From positions 53,979,408 to 54,043,407 of the forward strand of contig CM017558.1 in NCBI GenBank assembly GCA_007844125.1: a stretch of DNA of 64,000 nucleotides, given 5' to 3'. Each line of letters starts with the position of its first letter. Position 1 is the first letter of the stretch. The position numbers and the translations under genes were made by a program. This document shows, piece by piece, positions 24,878-37,127 of this stretch. Under the pieces are notes generated by a model that had not been told where the DNA came from, made no database searches, and worked only from the letters and a program-made list of their open reading frames with translations. Origin of the DNA: Sinonovacula constricta. Its lineage: Eukaryota > Mollusca > Bivalvia > Cardiida > Solecurtidae.

Positions 24878-25653
24878 GATGAGTATACTTATATATATAT
24901 ATACCTGTAGATGAGTATACTAATATATATATACCTGTAGATGAGTATACTTATATATATATACCTGTAGATGAGTATACTTATATATATATACCTGTAG
25001 ATGAGTATACTTATATATATATACCTGTAGATGAGTATACTAATGCAGTGGGTAATGCCTGTGTTCAGATGAGTATACTAATGCAGTGGGTAATACCTGT
25101 GTTTACATGAGTATACTAATGCAATGGGTAATACATGTTTTTACATGAGTATACTAATGCAATGGGCAATACCTGTAGATGAGTATACTAATGCAATGGG
25201 AAATACCTGTGTTTACATGAGTATACTAATGCAATGGGTAATACATGTTTTTACATGAGTATACTAATGCAATGGGTAATACCTGTAGATGAGTATACTA
25301 ATGCAATGGGCAATACCTGTAGATGAGTATACTAATGCAATGGGCAATACCTGTGTTTACATGAGTATACTAATGCAATGGGTAATACCTGTAGATATGT
25401 ATACTAATGTAATGGGCAATACCTGTGTTTACATGCGTATGCTAATGCAATGGGTAATACCTGTGATTACATGCGTATACTAATGCAATGGGAAATACCT
25501 GTGTTTACATGAGTATACTAATGCAATGGGTAATACATGTTTTTACATGAGTATACTAATGCAATGGGTAATACATGTTTTTACATTAGTATACTAATGC
25601 AATGGGTAATACCTGTGTTTACATTAGTATACTAATGCAATGGGTAATACCTA
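24878..25653 (+). repeat. 30- to 38-bp minisatellite, about 22 units
   Basis: All units carry GAGTATACT and ACCTGT or ACATGT. The left part (to ~25040) is a 30-bp unit with a TATATATATA core. The rest replaces that core with AATGCAATGGGTAAT and alternates a 34-bp form (ending CCTGTAGA) with a 38-bp form (ending CCTGTGTTTACA). Short open frames inside it are repeat translations. Confidence 0.95.
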
Positions 25654-26734
25654 CCAAAGCGACCAGCCTTAATGTTTATTCGGACTTGCCTTGCGTTACT
25701 TTCCTAAGTTGGTCAAAAGTGAGGTCAGACTGCTACGCGAAACACCTTTGTTGATCTGTATGCAAAACCATACGTCTGAATGCAAAATGTATGCCGAATA
25801 AATTTAATTTTACCACCAGTTCTGGAAATATGAACATCATCCTGATGTAGGCTTCTTTGTTTAGAATGATTGAAATTGCGTCTTTTTATTATCTTTTTAC
25901 GACATTCTAAATATTGACTAAGTATTATTGACCATAAAAAATATTATCTGTGTAAAAAAATATATTGGTTTAGATGTTTTTAAATCATTTTAAATCATTG
26001 TCATCAGCACAATGGTAGCGCTTATTATGAAGGTCGGCCATGGGGCTCAAACCCAGGTCTGAATATGTTATAGGTGTAAACATGGTATTTGTATATAGCC
26101 ACTGCTTACACACAATGAAGCAGTAAAAAAACTATGGTTAATAACGCGGATCGACTGTTTATAGTCATGGTTGAAAATAGTCTCATCTCATTTTATATAT
26201 TTTTGTGTTCAGCTTCTAGAGTTGGCTGTTTGGTGGATCAAAACGTCGATTCACTGGAACGTCAATTAAGTTTCAGAAAACAACATTGGCGAGTTCGTTT
26301 ACCATATCTAAGCATAGTATATGTCTCTTATGTCTCCTTTATATTGCTTAATACCTACAACCTGATGATACACCGCGTCATCGAAGAACTGCAAGGTGTT
26401 GTGGATGCGTTTTACATTTCAATTGTCAGTGTTGGCCCCTGACCTGTCCAGGCGTGTTTTGGTCGACGGGTTATTGGTCAACACCGACAAATATTGAACT
26501 GCTATACGCATGAGATTTTGTAATATACATAATTGCATTATTTATTGTTCAGTAATGCAACTTGTTTTGTTAAGCAATGGATATAACCCATTAGCCAAGA
26601 TGGTCATAATGGTGTGGTTTTTGAATAGTATGAAACGACCTACGCAATACTCGTTTCTTTACCTTGATCGACTTTAAACTGAAAGAATGTTTTGGTCCAG
26701 AAAAAACACCATTTATCCATACAACTCAACAACA

Positions 26735-26995
26735 CAGGGGCGGATCAAGAAAATTTTAGTGGGTGGGGTAGGGGTATAAATCACGATCCATTCAACTTTA
26801 TCGCAGTAAATACTAGATATATATATACACAGAAAGGGATCTTAACTTCGACCTAAGCAGACAAAAGACTTAAATTTACTTAAAAGGTTAGTATTTTTAA
26901 GCTTACAAGTATGTGTATTCACAACTCTACTGTTTTATCTGGTTGGTGGGAGGATGCATCCCCATCCCCTCCCCCACCACTGGATCATTTTCCTG
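26735..26995. mobile_element. Possible hAT-like MITE, about 260 bp
   Basis: The left end reads CAGGGGCGGATCAAG followed by a G-rich stretch. The right end, inverted, reads CAGGAAAATGATCCAGTGG then G-rich. The ends are imperfect inverted repeats. Flanking CAACAACA and ACAACACA are similar but not identical 8-mers. Non-autonomous at best, with weak support. Confidence 0.35.
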
Positions 26996-27932
26996 ACAAC
27001 ACATACATTATAACTATTTCACGGAATGCACGTTGCTTACGATGTCGTCAACAGACTGTTCGCTTTTACATGTCACCAGGAACTATATGTAATATAGGTC
27101 GAAGTGTTCTCAATGTTGCGACAGATAAGAGACTGTATAGACCACGAGGGAAAATGGGACAATATCACGTGACAGGTAAAAACAAAACTCCATAAGCTCC
27201 TCGTTTTTCTTGTGCTACTGTTTTTATTTTCGAGAATTAGTCATGTTTGTCTTTTTGATCTTTTAATAACCTCAAATTGCTGAAACAAATTATAAGTATT
27301 GATTCAAACGCCAAGTATGTCGACATTGCAGTTACCATTTACTTGAGATTAGAAGAATAATCAACACTAGCAGATGAACATCCACCCAAACCCTGCATAC
27401 CAAATAGATGTATCATAGACACCAGCTGCAGCAGTCGGATCGAACATCACACACAACGGGACGAGACATGCAGCAGGAGCTGCGCCACTTGGTGCATTGA
27501 ATTACACAGTAACTTTTTCGATTCTTAGCCTGCTAAACACAAAATGATGAAGGCCTAGGCAGAATGTATAGATTCTGATCAGCCAATCAGCTCTCGCTTC
27601 AGATCCATATCTACACCGTTTGTGCAGGAATCTCAGGCAATTCGTATTGTACCCTTGAATGTAGTTGTAAATGAATGGCACGGACTTTGTACTGTTATAA
27701 ATACAAGTAAGCCGATAAGGATTAATTACGGCTTAAACAACACGAACTGTCTCCTAAGCTGTGGTAGCAATTACATATTTATACGACACAACAACCTACC
27801 AACTCTCAGTCAGTTATCAGTAGGCGATGGTTATTATTATTGATGTAGATATAGTGCTGCTTTAGCTGTGGTAGCTGGTCTTAAATTCCTAACATGGTAT
27901 TACACACAATCACATTGTCGGTGATGATACTA

Positions 27933-27957
27933 GGGGGGGGGGGGGGGGGGGGGGGGG
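27933..27957 (+). repeat. Poly-G tract of 25 bases
   Basis: An uninterrupted run of G in otherwise AT-rich DNA. Its length is likely to be unreliable in the assembly. Confidence 0.9.
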
Positions 27958-28804
27958 ACTTTTGCAATATATGGTTTCAGAAAAAGTTTGATTTTTTATC
28001 AATATTTACGATAACTTCTTCTGCAAATCGTGGATGTGTAATTAAGTTCATAAAGAGTCGATAGCCATTGAAATGGGGACTTATGGATTTAAGATGGTAT
28101 CCCATACAACCAAATAAACTATCATTGTTAACTGAACAGTTACCTACGACTGCGTACAAGTATTATATAAGCCCTTCCATCAAGTAGTGTTTAATGAAAT
28201 TAAACCAATATGTCGTTTTTCTTTAAAAGACTTACTTGATCAACATAATTTCAATATCACATACATTCATCAAGTAATTTGGAGTATGACTAATGGTGTA
28301 TATCTAGATTCACTGATTCACTAGAGAGATTGGATACTAACTACATGTTGTTTTTAAATCAACTATTCCTCAAAAATAGCAAGAGCAGCAAATTTATGGC
28401 CAATGTTGCCATATTCAGACAAATTTCAGCGTAGAGACAGCTCAATGTGTGTGTCAGATGTGTTTTGGATGTCGTTTACTGAGATTGACGTCAGGCTCCG
28501 ATTAATTGATTCACTTTCTCCAGGTGCAAATTTCACTCAGATGTCCATATATAAGTTAGACGCCACTAAATAAGTTCTATATTCTAGATTCTTTAAGTAA
28601 ATTACGAAATCTTGTATGCAGATTGCGCAATAACCCAGCTATGATTGACCCACATATCCATAGGTAAACAGGGCTATTATTTGTCTATCAGAAAGACCCA
28701 AAAGTAGTTTTATAAATTGTAAGGAGAATTTAATTTTAATTTTTTACAGCTATTGATTGAATTTGCCAAATTTTTACGAGCATATGCTCCAGTTGAACTT
28801 ATTT

Positions 28805-28887
28805 TACAAAACAAATAACAACATCAACAACAAAAACAACAACAAAAACAACAACAAAACAAAAACATAAACAAAAACAACAAAAAC
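28805..28887 (+). repeat. AAC-rich microsatellite
   Basis: Mixed AAC and AAAAC units, the same composition as the tract at 24164. Confidence 0.9.
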
Positions 28888-30789
28888 CTTAAACCATATC
28901 ATTTGTTTATTTTGATATGCTCAGCATACATAGAACTACAAAATATGACAAAATAAACATGATTTATGAAACAGTTTTTAAGAAATCTGTCAAACTCGAG
29001 AGAAAAAAAAACTGATTTTATTTTCATAATAAATTGTGGTCAAATTATCATACTGTATTGGAAATCGCATATATTGTTTACTACACAGTCTATGTGATGT
29101 CCAATAATCTTTTAAATCGAATGTGTGCAACACATTAAAAGAGTTTTTAGGAGATATTTTAGTTATACTTTTACTGTGTATTTAAATTATTTGTAATCAT
29201 GGAAAATACACAGAAATATTTTGTGACCATATGGTCAGGTTAATGGTTATAATAACAACAACAAACGCGATCATGTTAACCCCTTTCTTCTTTACATTTT
29301 TGAATTCAGCATATTTGTTCTATAAAATAAGTAGAAATGAAAAAGAAAACCTATGAAAAGAAATAAAATGTAGGAATTGCCTTTAACACGAGTAATATTT
29401 ATACTTAGTTAAGTTTTCATTGCTGCTTTCAGTTTAGTTTTACGTTTCTCCGTGCCCCAAATCAACAAGTGTATCATACTGCACTATTTATGCCTTTATC
29501 TGTTACTATTGCTTTTATTAAAAGTAATTTTTATGACCTCGTTTTGTGACGTTATGTAACATTTGACATATTTGTAAGTCTGTATATTCTTGCCGATCTA
29601 TTTATCCTTCCATCACCTAGGAATGTAGGTCTATAGACGCTTTTGTGTACGCTACCAATCCAATGTATATTATAAGTTGTTATGTTGATCCAAAAACTAT
29701 GACGGTTAAAATACATTGGCTGTAAGTTTACATTTATTCACTTTTTATAGGATCGTGCTTTATAAGGATTAGTAATTTAAATTCTGTTTTGTTAGGCGCT
29801 TATCAGCATAAATTAACTAGATAAAAAAATTCCGTTTTCAGTTTTTAGTGACATAATAGAGCTTGTGGTAATACCAGAGATGTTAGAACGAATAAAAGAA
29901 CATGATCTTATTGAACTAGGCGAATGTTCTTGCATTCGGCAGGAAAATCTAAATCGCTCGGAAAGCCAAATGATTTAGATTTGTCTCAGCCTCATGTAAT
30001 AACAGTTTCTTTATTCAACTTCAACTTAGAATTCTTTATATACATGTACACCTTTTGTACATTTTTATTTACGTAAAGTTCAAGAATTGCATCATTTTAT
30101 AGCTGCTATCAAAGACCATTTAAACAGTTTTTGATGGAAGTTTATTCCTTTTATCAAGAATTGTATGTTTCAATTTAGTACTCATGTCGGCTTAGGTATG
30201 TCCTTATCTAATCCAGCTTTTATTTTTGTATCTTATTCTCCATTTTAGTACTTCAATTCCATGGACTGCAATTACATGTAATACGAATTTCAATTAACTG
30301 TGATATTAATTGCTAATAACTCTTACAATTACATAATCAATTATTGTGAACCTTAACAATCAGTGATAGATGCATTATATAACTGTGATATTATATTTGT
30401 TACATATGCCTTGCAATTATTTTTTTCTGGTTTTCAAGTCTATCTGGATTATAAGACCATTTACCGAGGACCATAATGGATGTAAGTGCTGGCACTTTTT
30501 GGCGTCATCCTTGGTATTGGAAGCATTCCTTGGTTACTTTTTACTAATTTCATTATTGATTTTATATCGATGTTTACTTGTATGCTGTACAAATGAATTG
30601 TCTGTTATCCATTTTATACTTCCTATTGCGAAATAAATCTGTTTTATCTTAACTCTCCTTAAAGTTATATTGTCTATGAGTTACACCTACGCATGTATTG
30701 GTAGAAGTGTATATTATCACTTGTGCCTGCTGCGGACATTTACACAGCCTTTATCTTAGTATAATCATCTTAAACTGTTTTCAAGTTAC

Positions 30790-32321
30790 CTACGACATAT
30801 ACTTATAGACCCGTATATTACCCTCTGTATCCCCTATCCAGAGGAAGCCTTCTCGGTCCACTGCCACGGACCACGGCTCGCCTATCCCATCCTTGGCAGT
30901 CAACAGGAGCTTGATGAAATGTCCATCTTTGTCCAACAGATGTAATAGCCTGGTTGTGAGAGTCCGCGATCAGGATCTGTCCATACTTATCCGTGGCCAA
31001 CGCATTTGGGACAAACTGCTCGGCCAGCTCGACGGTTTTAGGTCCAAAGTACCTCCATTTCATCTTGCCGTCACCAGTCATCGCAACAACGTGGTCGTTG
31101 CCCTTGGCCCATTCAGATACTATGATGTCCTTGTTGGTGTTTACAGCGATTCGAATAGGCCGGCTGAAAAGGTTCGCTTGTTTCTCTTTGTCAAATTTCT
31201 CCACCCGGCCGAAAGAGTTGACCCTCATTATGGCCCCTTTGGATTCTGGTCCACGGATCGATTCCCCAAGCTTCTCCATGGCACAAACCAGGATGTCTCC
31301 GGATTCGGTTTGAGTAACTCCTGCAGGATACAGTGGCATGTTTGCATAGTCCGAGATTTGACCGTTCGGCGTCATTCGCTTTAACTTTCGTTGGGCAGGA
31401 AACGACATAATGATACTTTCATCAGATGCAACAAATAGGTCGCCCACTTCAAATCCGGCTTTTATATGCGATTTGCATTGGCCATTCTTGGTGTATTGGA
31501 ATATGTGTTCGGATAGACTGTTGCAAATCCATGCATTGCCCTCCTTGTTTGGTGCAATCGAAATTATTGCTTTGCCACCGAGGACGGAGAAACAGCTTAA
31601 TTCTCGGATCATCAGCGCCAAAGCTGGACCAATCTCCCGCGGAATATTGATTGCAGCGCTGGTGGCCACCTCAGACGTCCAGTTACCGAAACAACCCCAA
31701 AGATCAACCGATGGAATCGGACCTGGACGGAATTTGAATTCTAGAAACTCAACCGCCTCTGTTGGAACCTCTTTGGGAAGGTTTTCAATTCTGTTCTTGA
31801 TATTGACCGAGTTTTCTATGACATCATGATCGCTGCCGACGTTCATAATGCCTCCTGCAGCGAGAATTATTGATTCCATCGAGGCATGGACGACTTCTGC
31901 AGCCTTGATGTTTCTTGCAAAGTGTTTTCCATCTCTTTATTTTTCTGTTTTATCTCCGAAATCATCTCCGCCGCCATCCTGTCAATCTCCTCATGTAGCT
32001 TCTTTGTTTGCGCTTTGATTTCTTTAGAAGTATTTTGTGTGTTCTTCTCAAGGCTCTTTGTCATTAGTCCCAACGTCTTGATGTGGTTTTGGATCTTCGG
32101 AAGGAAATCTTTAGTGTGACGAAGGGATTTTCCGATGTCCCGTTTTCTAGCGGCAGCTACCTCACCGATTTCTAACGTTTGATGGATTGTATGATTCAGC
32201 GTCTTGCAGTCCCGGCACACAATCTTTGCACAAGGGACGCAGAAGAATCGCAACTCTTCTTGCTCGTGTAGTTCACAGAACTGCTTCTGTTGAATCTTTG
32301 GCTTGGCTTTCGTGTTGTCCC
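30790..32321 (-). pseudogene. TRIM-like gene exon 4: B-box2, coiled coil and propeller, two frame breaks
   Basis: After the acceptor ctattttcacag the exon encodes B-box2 (FCELHEQEELRFFCVPC...CRDC...H...H), then a Lys/Glu/Gln-rich coiled coil of about 90 residues to SRLQKSS near 31890. There one base is missing: the frame hits TAA at 31867, while the coding potential continues in a neighbouring frame as ESIILAAGGIMNVGSDHDVI and about 310 more codons of beta-propeller. A second shift (one extra base, 30937-30943) separates ADSHNQAIT from LLDKDGHFIK. The last ~50 codons end at TAG 30792-30790. The two shifts cancel, so the exon length is still a multiple of three after the split codon. No stop interrupts the long open stretch between them. 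Confidence 0.8.
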
Positions 32322-33327
32322 CTGTGAAAATAGAAAATATATGAAGCGCGATTTACACAATGTAAAATTAAAGTACAATAACTAGTTTTACTTTGGATCT
32401 CATGACCTAAAACCGCTTCAAACTACTTTTCGTTTTGTTGGTTTGGACTGTTTTCTAAAATTAGATTATTTTTAAGTGTTTTTTTAAGTGCACATTTCCA
32501 TTTTGACATATGGCGTTTTTTTATCGTCTGAAGTCATGCACTTATTTTTAATATTTGTCGTCCCTTAGACTTTTAAAAAAATCGAACTACTCGAGCAATG
32601 TTAGGTTTCAGGGTCTTCTATCTCCGGTATATACTGTACATATGATGATAGTTCATTATAATTAGTGATATTTTGTTTGTAATTACTATTATTTTATCAG
32701 TTTATAATCCCACGCCCTGCAGGTGCTTAATGGAAGTTGTTTCATTTTAATGGAGGATTTTGATTCACATCGCTTATCTTTAAGAAATACCTCCAGGAAG
32801 TGCGATGGTGGGGCGCTCTTCAATCCGGGTTTAAACACTGCCAGTTCCAAGAGGTAACTGGATTTTTTTTCGTTTTATGTATAATGTCTCGTCCTCTGTG
32901 TTTTGTCACTTTTATATTATTATGTGTCTTTGTTTGGTGGTAGTTCATATTTTAATATATTTGATGTAATTCTCATAGGACCTTTTCTTATTTTCCTATG
33001 TACACGTAATATGTAACAGAAGAACAATATACAGTATCTTCCCCAGGCCTGTTCGTGCGAATGGGAAGTTGGCAAATAAAAACAAACCAATATTAACTGC
33101 TGGATCATTTAAGAAGAGCAGTGACAGATGCAGACAATATGTCTATAGAAGTTCCTTATTTCTTGACTGCTGTATGTCCGTCTTTGCTGGAAAGCGATGA
33201 AAACCCACGTCAAACCAAAACATTACATGCCTGTCGTTTGTATGCGGAGGAAGGCGAAAGAGACAACTACTTTAAATGTTGTTTGTGCAAATGAAAAATC
33301 AACAAAACACTTCCTTATCTTACTGAC

Positions 33328-33514
33328 CCATCTGAGAAGTGCGGTGGCCACGTGTAGCCTTCATCTTGCCGTGGTAGGACAGACAGCCAGCACACATGTT
33401 TTCCTCACAGTCCAGACATCTCTCTACGGCTCGGTTGCCTGAGCTGCAGATGTCACAGCCCGGGGTCTTGTCGTAACTTTCTGAAGCCACGACATACATG
33501 TTCGTTTGCAGCGA
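33328..33514 (-). CDS. TRIM-like gene exon 3: B-box1 zinc finger, intact
   Basis: This is an intact exon (62 codons plus one base) between a ttggtattccag acceptor and a GTCAGT donor. It encodes the complete B-box1 zinc ligands CDIC...CLDC...CAGC...H...H. A stronger-looking donor (GTAAGA) lies four bases further on but would put the next exon out of frame, so GTCAGT at phase 1 is chosen. The codons across the junction then read QMGDNTKAKPK. Confidence 0.85.
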
Positions 33515-34002
33515 CTGGAATACCAAAGTAATATACATATATTTAAATCAAATTGTTAACGATATATGGCATCCAAATAAACTTTTTGCTTTCGCGACAA
33601 TTATACAGCGTCGAAGGACGGTGCATACTGGTAAAGCCTCAGTGTGTTGATGTGAAAACTATATAGTGTTGTTAATCCATATGCGTTGCATTAACAGTGC
33701 AAAGTAATGAGACCATTTCAGCCTATATAAATACATTTTATTATTAACATGGAATTAAAACTTAGTATATGCCATCGCACTTTGGCATCACAACCCACGA
33801 AGGCAAAATATTTCACATGCAATTAAGGACGTAATATTTATCTTTTTTTTTTCGCGGCAATCCCTTGCGGCCATGGATAGAGTTAGGCCCGTAAACATTT
33901 GACATGCATGTTATTAATTTGTTAAATGAAATACCCATATGCATATAACTGTACAGCAAATTATGAATAATTATGAATGATGCTATTTTAAATTAAACGT
34001 AC

Positions 34003-34377
34003 CTTTACACCGCCATTTTTCGGGATGTCTATTTTGCGGCTACATAAAGGGCACGGGAAAGTTGACTTGAATTTTCCCTTGTCAATGTATCTGCGTAGGC
34101 AGTTCAGACAAAAGGAATGAAGACACTGATAGCAGCCTCGGATCATGGAACTTATCCGTGCACAATCCGCACTTAGGGACTTCTTTGCTTCGGGGAAATT
34201 ACCTCCCTTAGAAGATTGGACTATTCCGCGGAAGTCGACGCGCCCGGTTCCTGGTCCGGTATTTCTTTTACTTTCGGCATCTCTCGCACTTTGGATTTCT
34301 CTATACGTTTATCAATCTCATCAAGAAGTCTCACACGCAATCTTGTCTCAGTCGGCTGCTTCTTTGGTGAACTTCGG
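34003..34377 (-). pseudogene. TRIM-like gene exon 2: charged linker and RING finger, broken
   Basis: The acceptor is tttgattttacag and the donor GTACGT. The first 51 codons (RSSPKKQPTETRLRV...) stay in frame with exon 1 and then meet TAG at 34221-34223. Beyond it the same frame reads SNLLREVISPKQRSP, must skip one T (34175) to enter the RING start KCGLCTDKFHDPR, and must skip another T (34129) to reach QCLHSFCLNC...CPLC. Removing those two bases makes the exon a whole number of codons and gives a complete C3HC4 RING. This supports two single-base insertions as the correct interpretation. Confidence 0.75.
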
Positions 34378-35374
34378 CTGTAAAATCAAATACAACACGT
34401 TTATGAAGGCGTAAGTAAAGTCCATTGGCAGAAATACAGATTTCGGACATCTGTAGCACCAACATTATAATACAAATCGAGTACAGGGGAATTGGCGTTG
34501 ATGTGGACAACAACTTTGTTTCGATAATAATAAATACTTTGACAATTAATGACAATGGCGTTAACTTAGACTTTGACATAAAAGCACCAACACTCCTTTG
34601 GATTTCAACTACTAAATACATTTCTGTAAACGTAGGCTTCGACGTCAAAAGAGCATTTTCATTACCTTAGATTCCAGCTACAAAGGCGTTAAAAATTGCC
34701 ACTTTGACCGCAGACATCACTCGCGTTAATTTTTAGTTCGACTTCATCAAGTTAAAGACTTCGACATAAAATGATGGTCTTTCAGAAAGCCACTGCCAAA
34801 AAAATAATGTCAAATTAGATTTCAACACAAGCAACGCTTTAACGTCAACTTAAATTTCGATTGCTTAGAGGATTTACGTCAATTAATTATTTCGGTTACC
34901 AAAATCTTTAACATTAACTTCTACGATATCAGCTGCTGAAATTGACCTCAGTTTTCATTTTGACCACTGAAGGTCATTGACGTCTGTTCAGTCTTCGGCT
35001 GCAATGTCATTGAAATACAACAAGACATATTGGGAGCTAATTTATTTGTTTGCATTTCAAAACTTGATAACTTTTTTGTCATGTTAAGTTCGAATTTTTC
35101 CCTGATTATTACCAATATATATGTTTTATTATCTATTGATATTGCAAGTTCTCTACAAAGCCAATGTTTATACATGGACAAGGACACCAACATCAGTCAA
35201 AAGTTAACATACTCTTATCTTCCTTAAATACGTAAAACACAATTCTCAACCTCTTGATATTTAAAAGAACCTTAAACGATCCTGTTAAGATAAATAGAAA
35301 TGTATAATAACAAGAACAACAACAACAAAGAAAAAACAACAACAAACACTAGGTTAAACCATTAAAATACTTAC

Positions 35375-35430
35375 CCTGTGAAAACGACCAGCTCTTTCTG
35401 TCTTTCCTTCGGTTTTTGTGGCATTCTCAT
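35375..35430 (-). CDS. TRIM-like gene exon 1 (start codon)
   Basis: The start ATG is at 35430-35428, with a second in-frame ATG two codons later. The exon encodes MRMPQKPKERQKELVVFT plus two bases of a Gly codon, then the donor GTAAGT. The phase (2) fits the acceptor of the next exon exactly, which is the main evidence that this is a real exon. The 5' UTR and promoter lie to the right of 35430 and are not resolved. Confidence 0.65.
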
Positions 35431-37127
35431 TTTAAACAATCGAATAGATTCCAAACAAAGTTTCTCTAAACAGAATGATAAAACACAAAAGGAAACTCAT
35501 TGTTTACAATCACATAGCGTATAACTTTGCTGAATCGCACAAGCAAGCGAAAACCTATACCCTGTGTACGTAGATGGTTTTAGCGTCTCGCCTCGGTTAA
35601 TTTTCAAACGTTTGACAAATGAGTTCTACTTTAAATCGTTAAATGCGTCCAATCAGGTTGTTTCCGTCTGTAATTAGAAAAAAGGTTCTTCCCATTTTTT
35701 AATGTTTGGCACAATCATGTGGGTTTTTTTAATTAAAAATTCATTTATTTATTTCATTTTATGAAAAATACTAAATAGGTTACTGGCTTTGGCATCGGTC
35801 CCAGATTTTGTAGTTTGCAAACACCGGCCGAGAAGAAAACGAAGTATTTTAAAAGGGTTGAACTGTTTATGCTTACATCCAGTCTATATGGGTTTCCATT
35901 ACTTATGATTATGTGAATAACTGATACAAAATTATATGCCGCCGTATTATATGTTTTGCTAAACAGTCTCAAGGGCATACTATTGTAGTACATATTAGTT
36001 CATTCATTAGAGCGTTACACCATTAAAACGTTTTTTTTATTTGTCATTAGTACACATTTCTTTAGTAAATTATTTAATTATACTTAATCTTTCAATGCAG
36101 AGGCGTACAATAACTATATAAAATGGAATCCGTTTGTAGTAAACTGAAACGGTTATTCAATCTACAAACAGTGTTCACCATTAGGGGGAAGCGAGACGAA
36201 TCCAAGGGATGTAAGAAGTCAATATCTTTTGTTTGTGTGCCGACAGGGTTGTCTTTCTTGATAATTGTTTGAGTTAATAAATTTAGTAACTTTCTGTGTT
36301 CTTGAATGTATCCAAAGCAGTTTGTATGTCTCTGCTTTTCTTTATGTGTCCAGTCACTGTTTTGTTTCCGTCTCGACCTCATAGTACAGCCATTGTAAAT
36401 GTCTGTGACCGTTCATACTTATCAAAATTTTCTCGTTCGCTTTCACAATAGCCTACTGGGTATGTAGGTACGATAAGCGAGATTTTCATTGTAAAATACA
36501 TGCAGTTGGAGATAAAGTAGTTCAATTTAACTATTATCAACCGAATAACCAAATTCATGTATGATTGTCATATTCATGTCCTTGATTGACCTTTTCCCCT
36601 TGACACTATTCTCAATCTGTTTTATTTTTACTCATTACTTATTCTCATACACCACCTTATTGTCAATACATCACAATTAACACATAGTATGATAGCAAGC
36701 ACGTGAAAGTAACATTTTCCTATATGTGTATAATATATTATTTAAGTTGGAAGTCTTATTGCATTTATTGCGACCGATTGGTGGCAGAAATGATATAAAC
36801 ACAATCCTCGTTAAGACATAACATTTATTACGAAACCTGTTCCCCAAATAATATTCATTGCACATGACATTAATTGATATTGTCTTACTTCGGAAGTCTT
36901 ACTATTCTTGATCATTGTGTGCTGTTGTTTTACCGTATATTATTAAACTTTTTTAAAAAGTTATTTAAAACCCCATCTCCATCCTCGTGATCATGTGGCT
37001 ACTTGAACAACTGCCCCACCATTGTTTTTTTTATTGTAAACACTTGTCATATTTCTATTCCTGGGCATCGCTTTCCTCCCCTGCTTCGTCATCCGTACCA
37101 AAACCATCAGCAGCATCTTATCATTGT

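Larger units (their letters stand above)
16962..30789. other. Intergenic region between POMP and the TRIM-like gene
   Basis: No gene could be supported in these 13.8 kb. All open frames are about 100 codons or shorter and resemble no family I know. Contents listed separately: a degenerate array (19147-20092), a diverged repeat (22590-23110), AAC-rich tracts, a minisatellite (24878-25653), a possible MITE (26735-26995) and a 25-G tract (27933-27957). Confidence 0.6.
30790..35430 (-). pseudogene. TRIM-family RING/B-box/NHL-like gene, four exons, frame broken
   Basis: TRIM proteins are usually E3 ubiquitin ligases; their NHL-type members bind RNA or protein through a C-terminal beta-propeller and are greatly expanded in bivalves. 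Exons on the - strand are 35430-35375, 34377-34003, 33514-33328 and 32321-30790. All splice sites are GT...AG, and phases match if the frame breaks are bridged; total length is then about 715 codons. Domain order: a charged N-terminus; C3HC4 RING; B-box1 (Cx2Cx9Cx2Cx4Cx2Cx3Hx8H); B-box2; a coiled coil; NHL-like blades (e.g. GQILIADSHN, GFLWIGDTEGNIRVYKY). Breaks are a TAG at 34221-34223; one extra base at 34175, 34129 and about 30940; and one missing base near 31884-31889. None lies in a homopolymer. Conserved residues and open frames on both sides of every break mean the damage is recent or artefactual. Family identity is strong; pseudogene status is likely but not proven. Confidence 0.75.

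Noticed and set aside
30893..31829. Frames of 74-163 codons on the + strand
   Set aside because: Antisense shadows of the propeller exon, which has clear domain sequence on the - strand.
34145..34414. 89-codon + strand frame with a hydrophobic segment
   Set aside because: Antisense to the RING exon, whose zinc ligands and splice sites are on the other strand.
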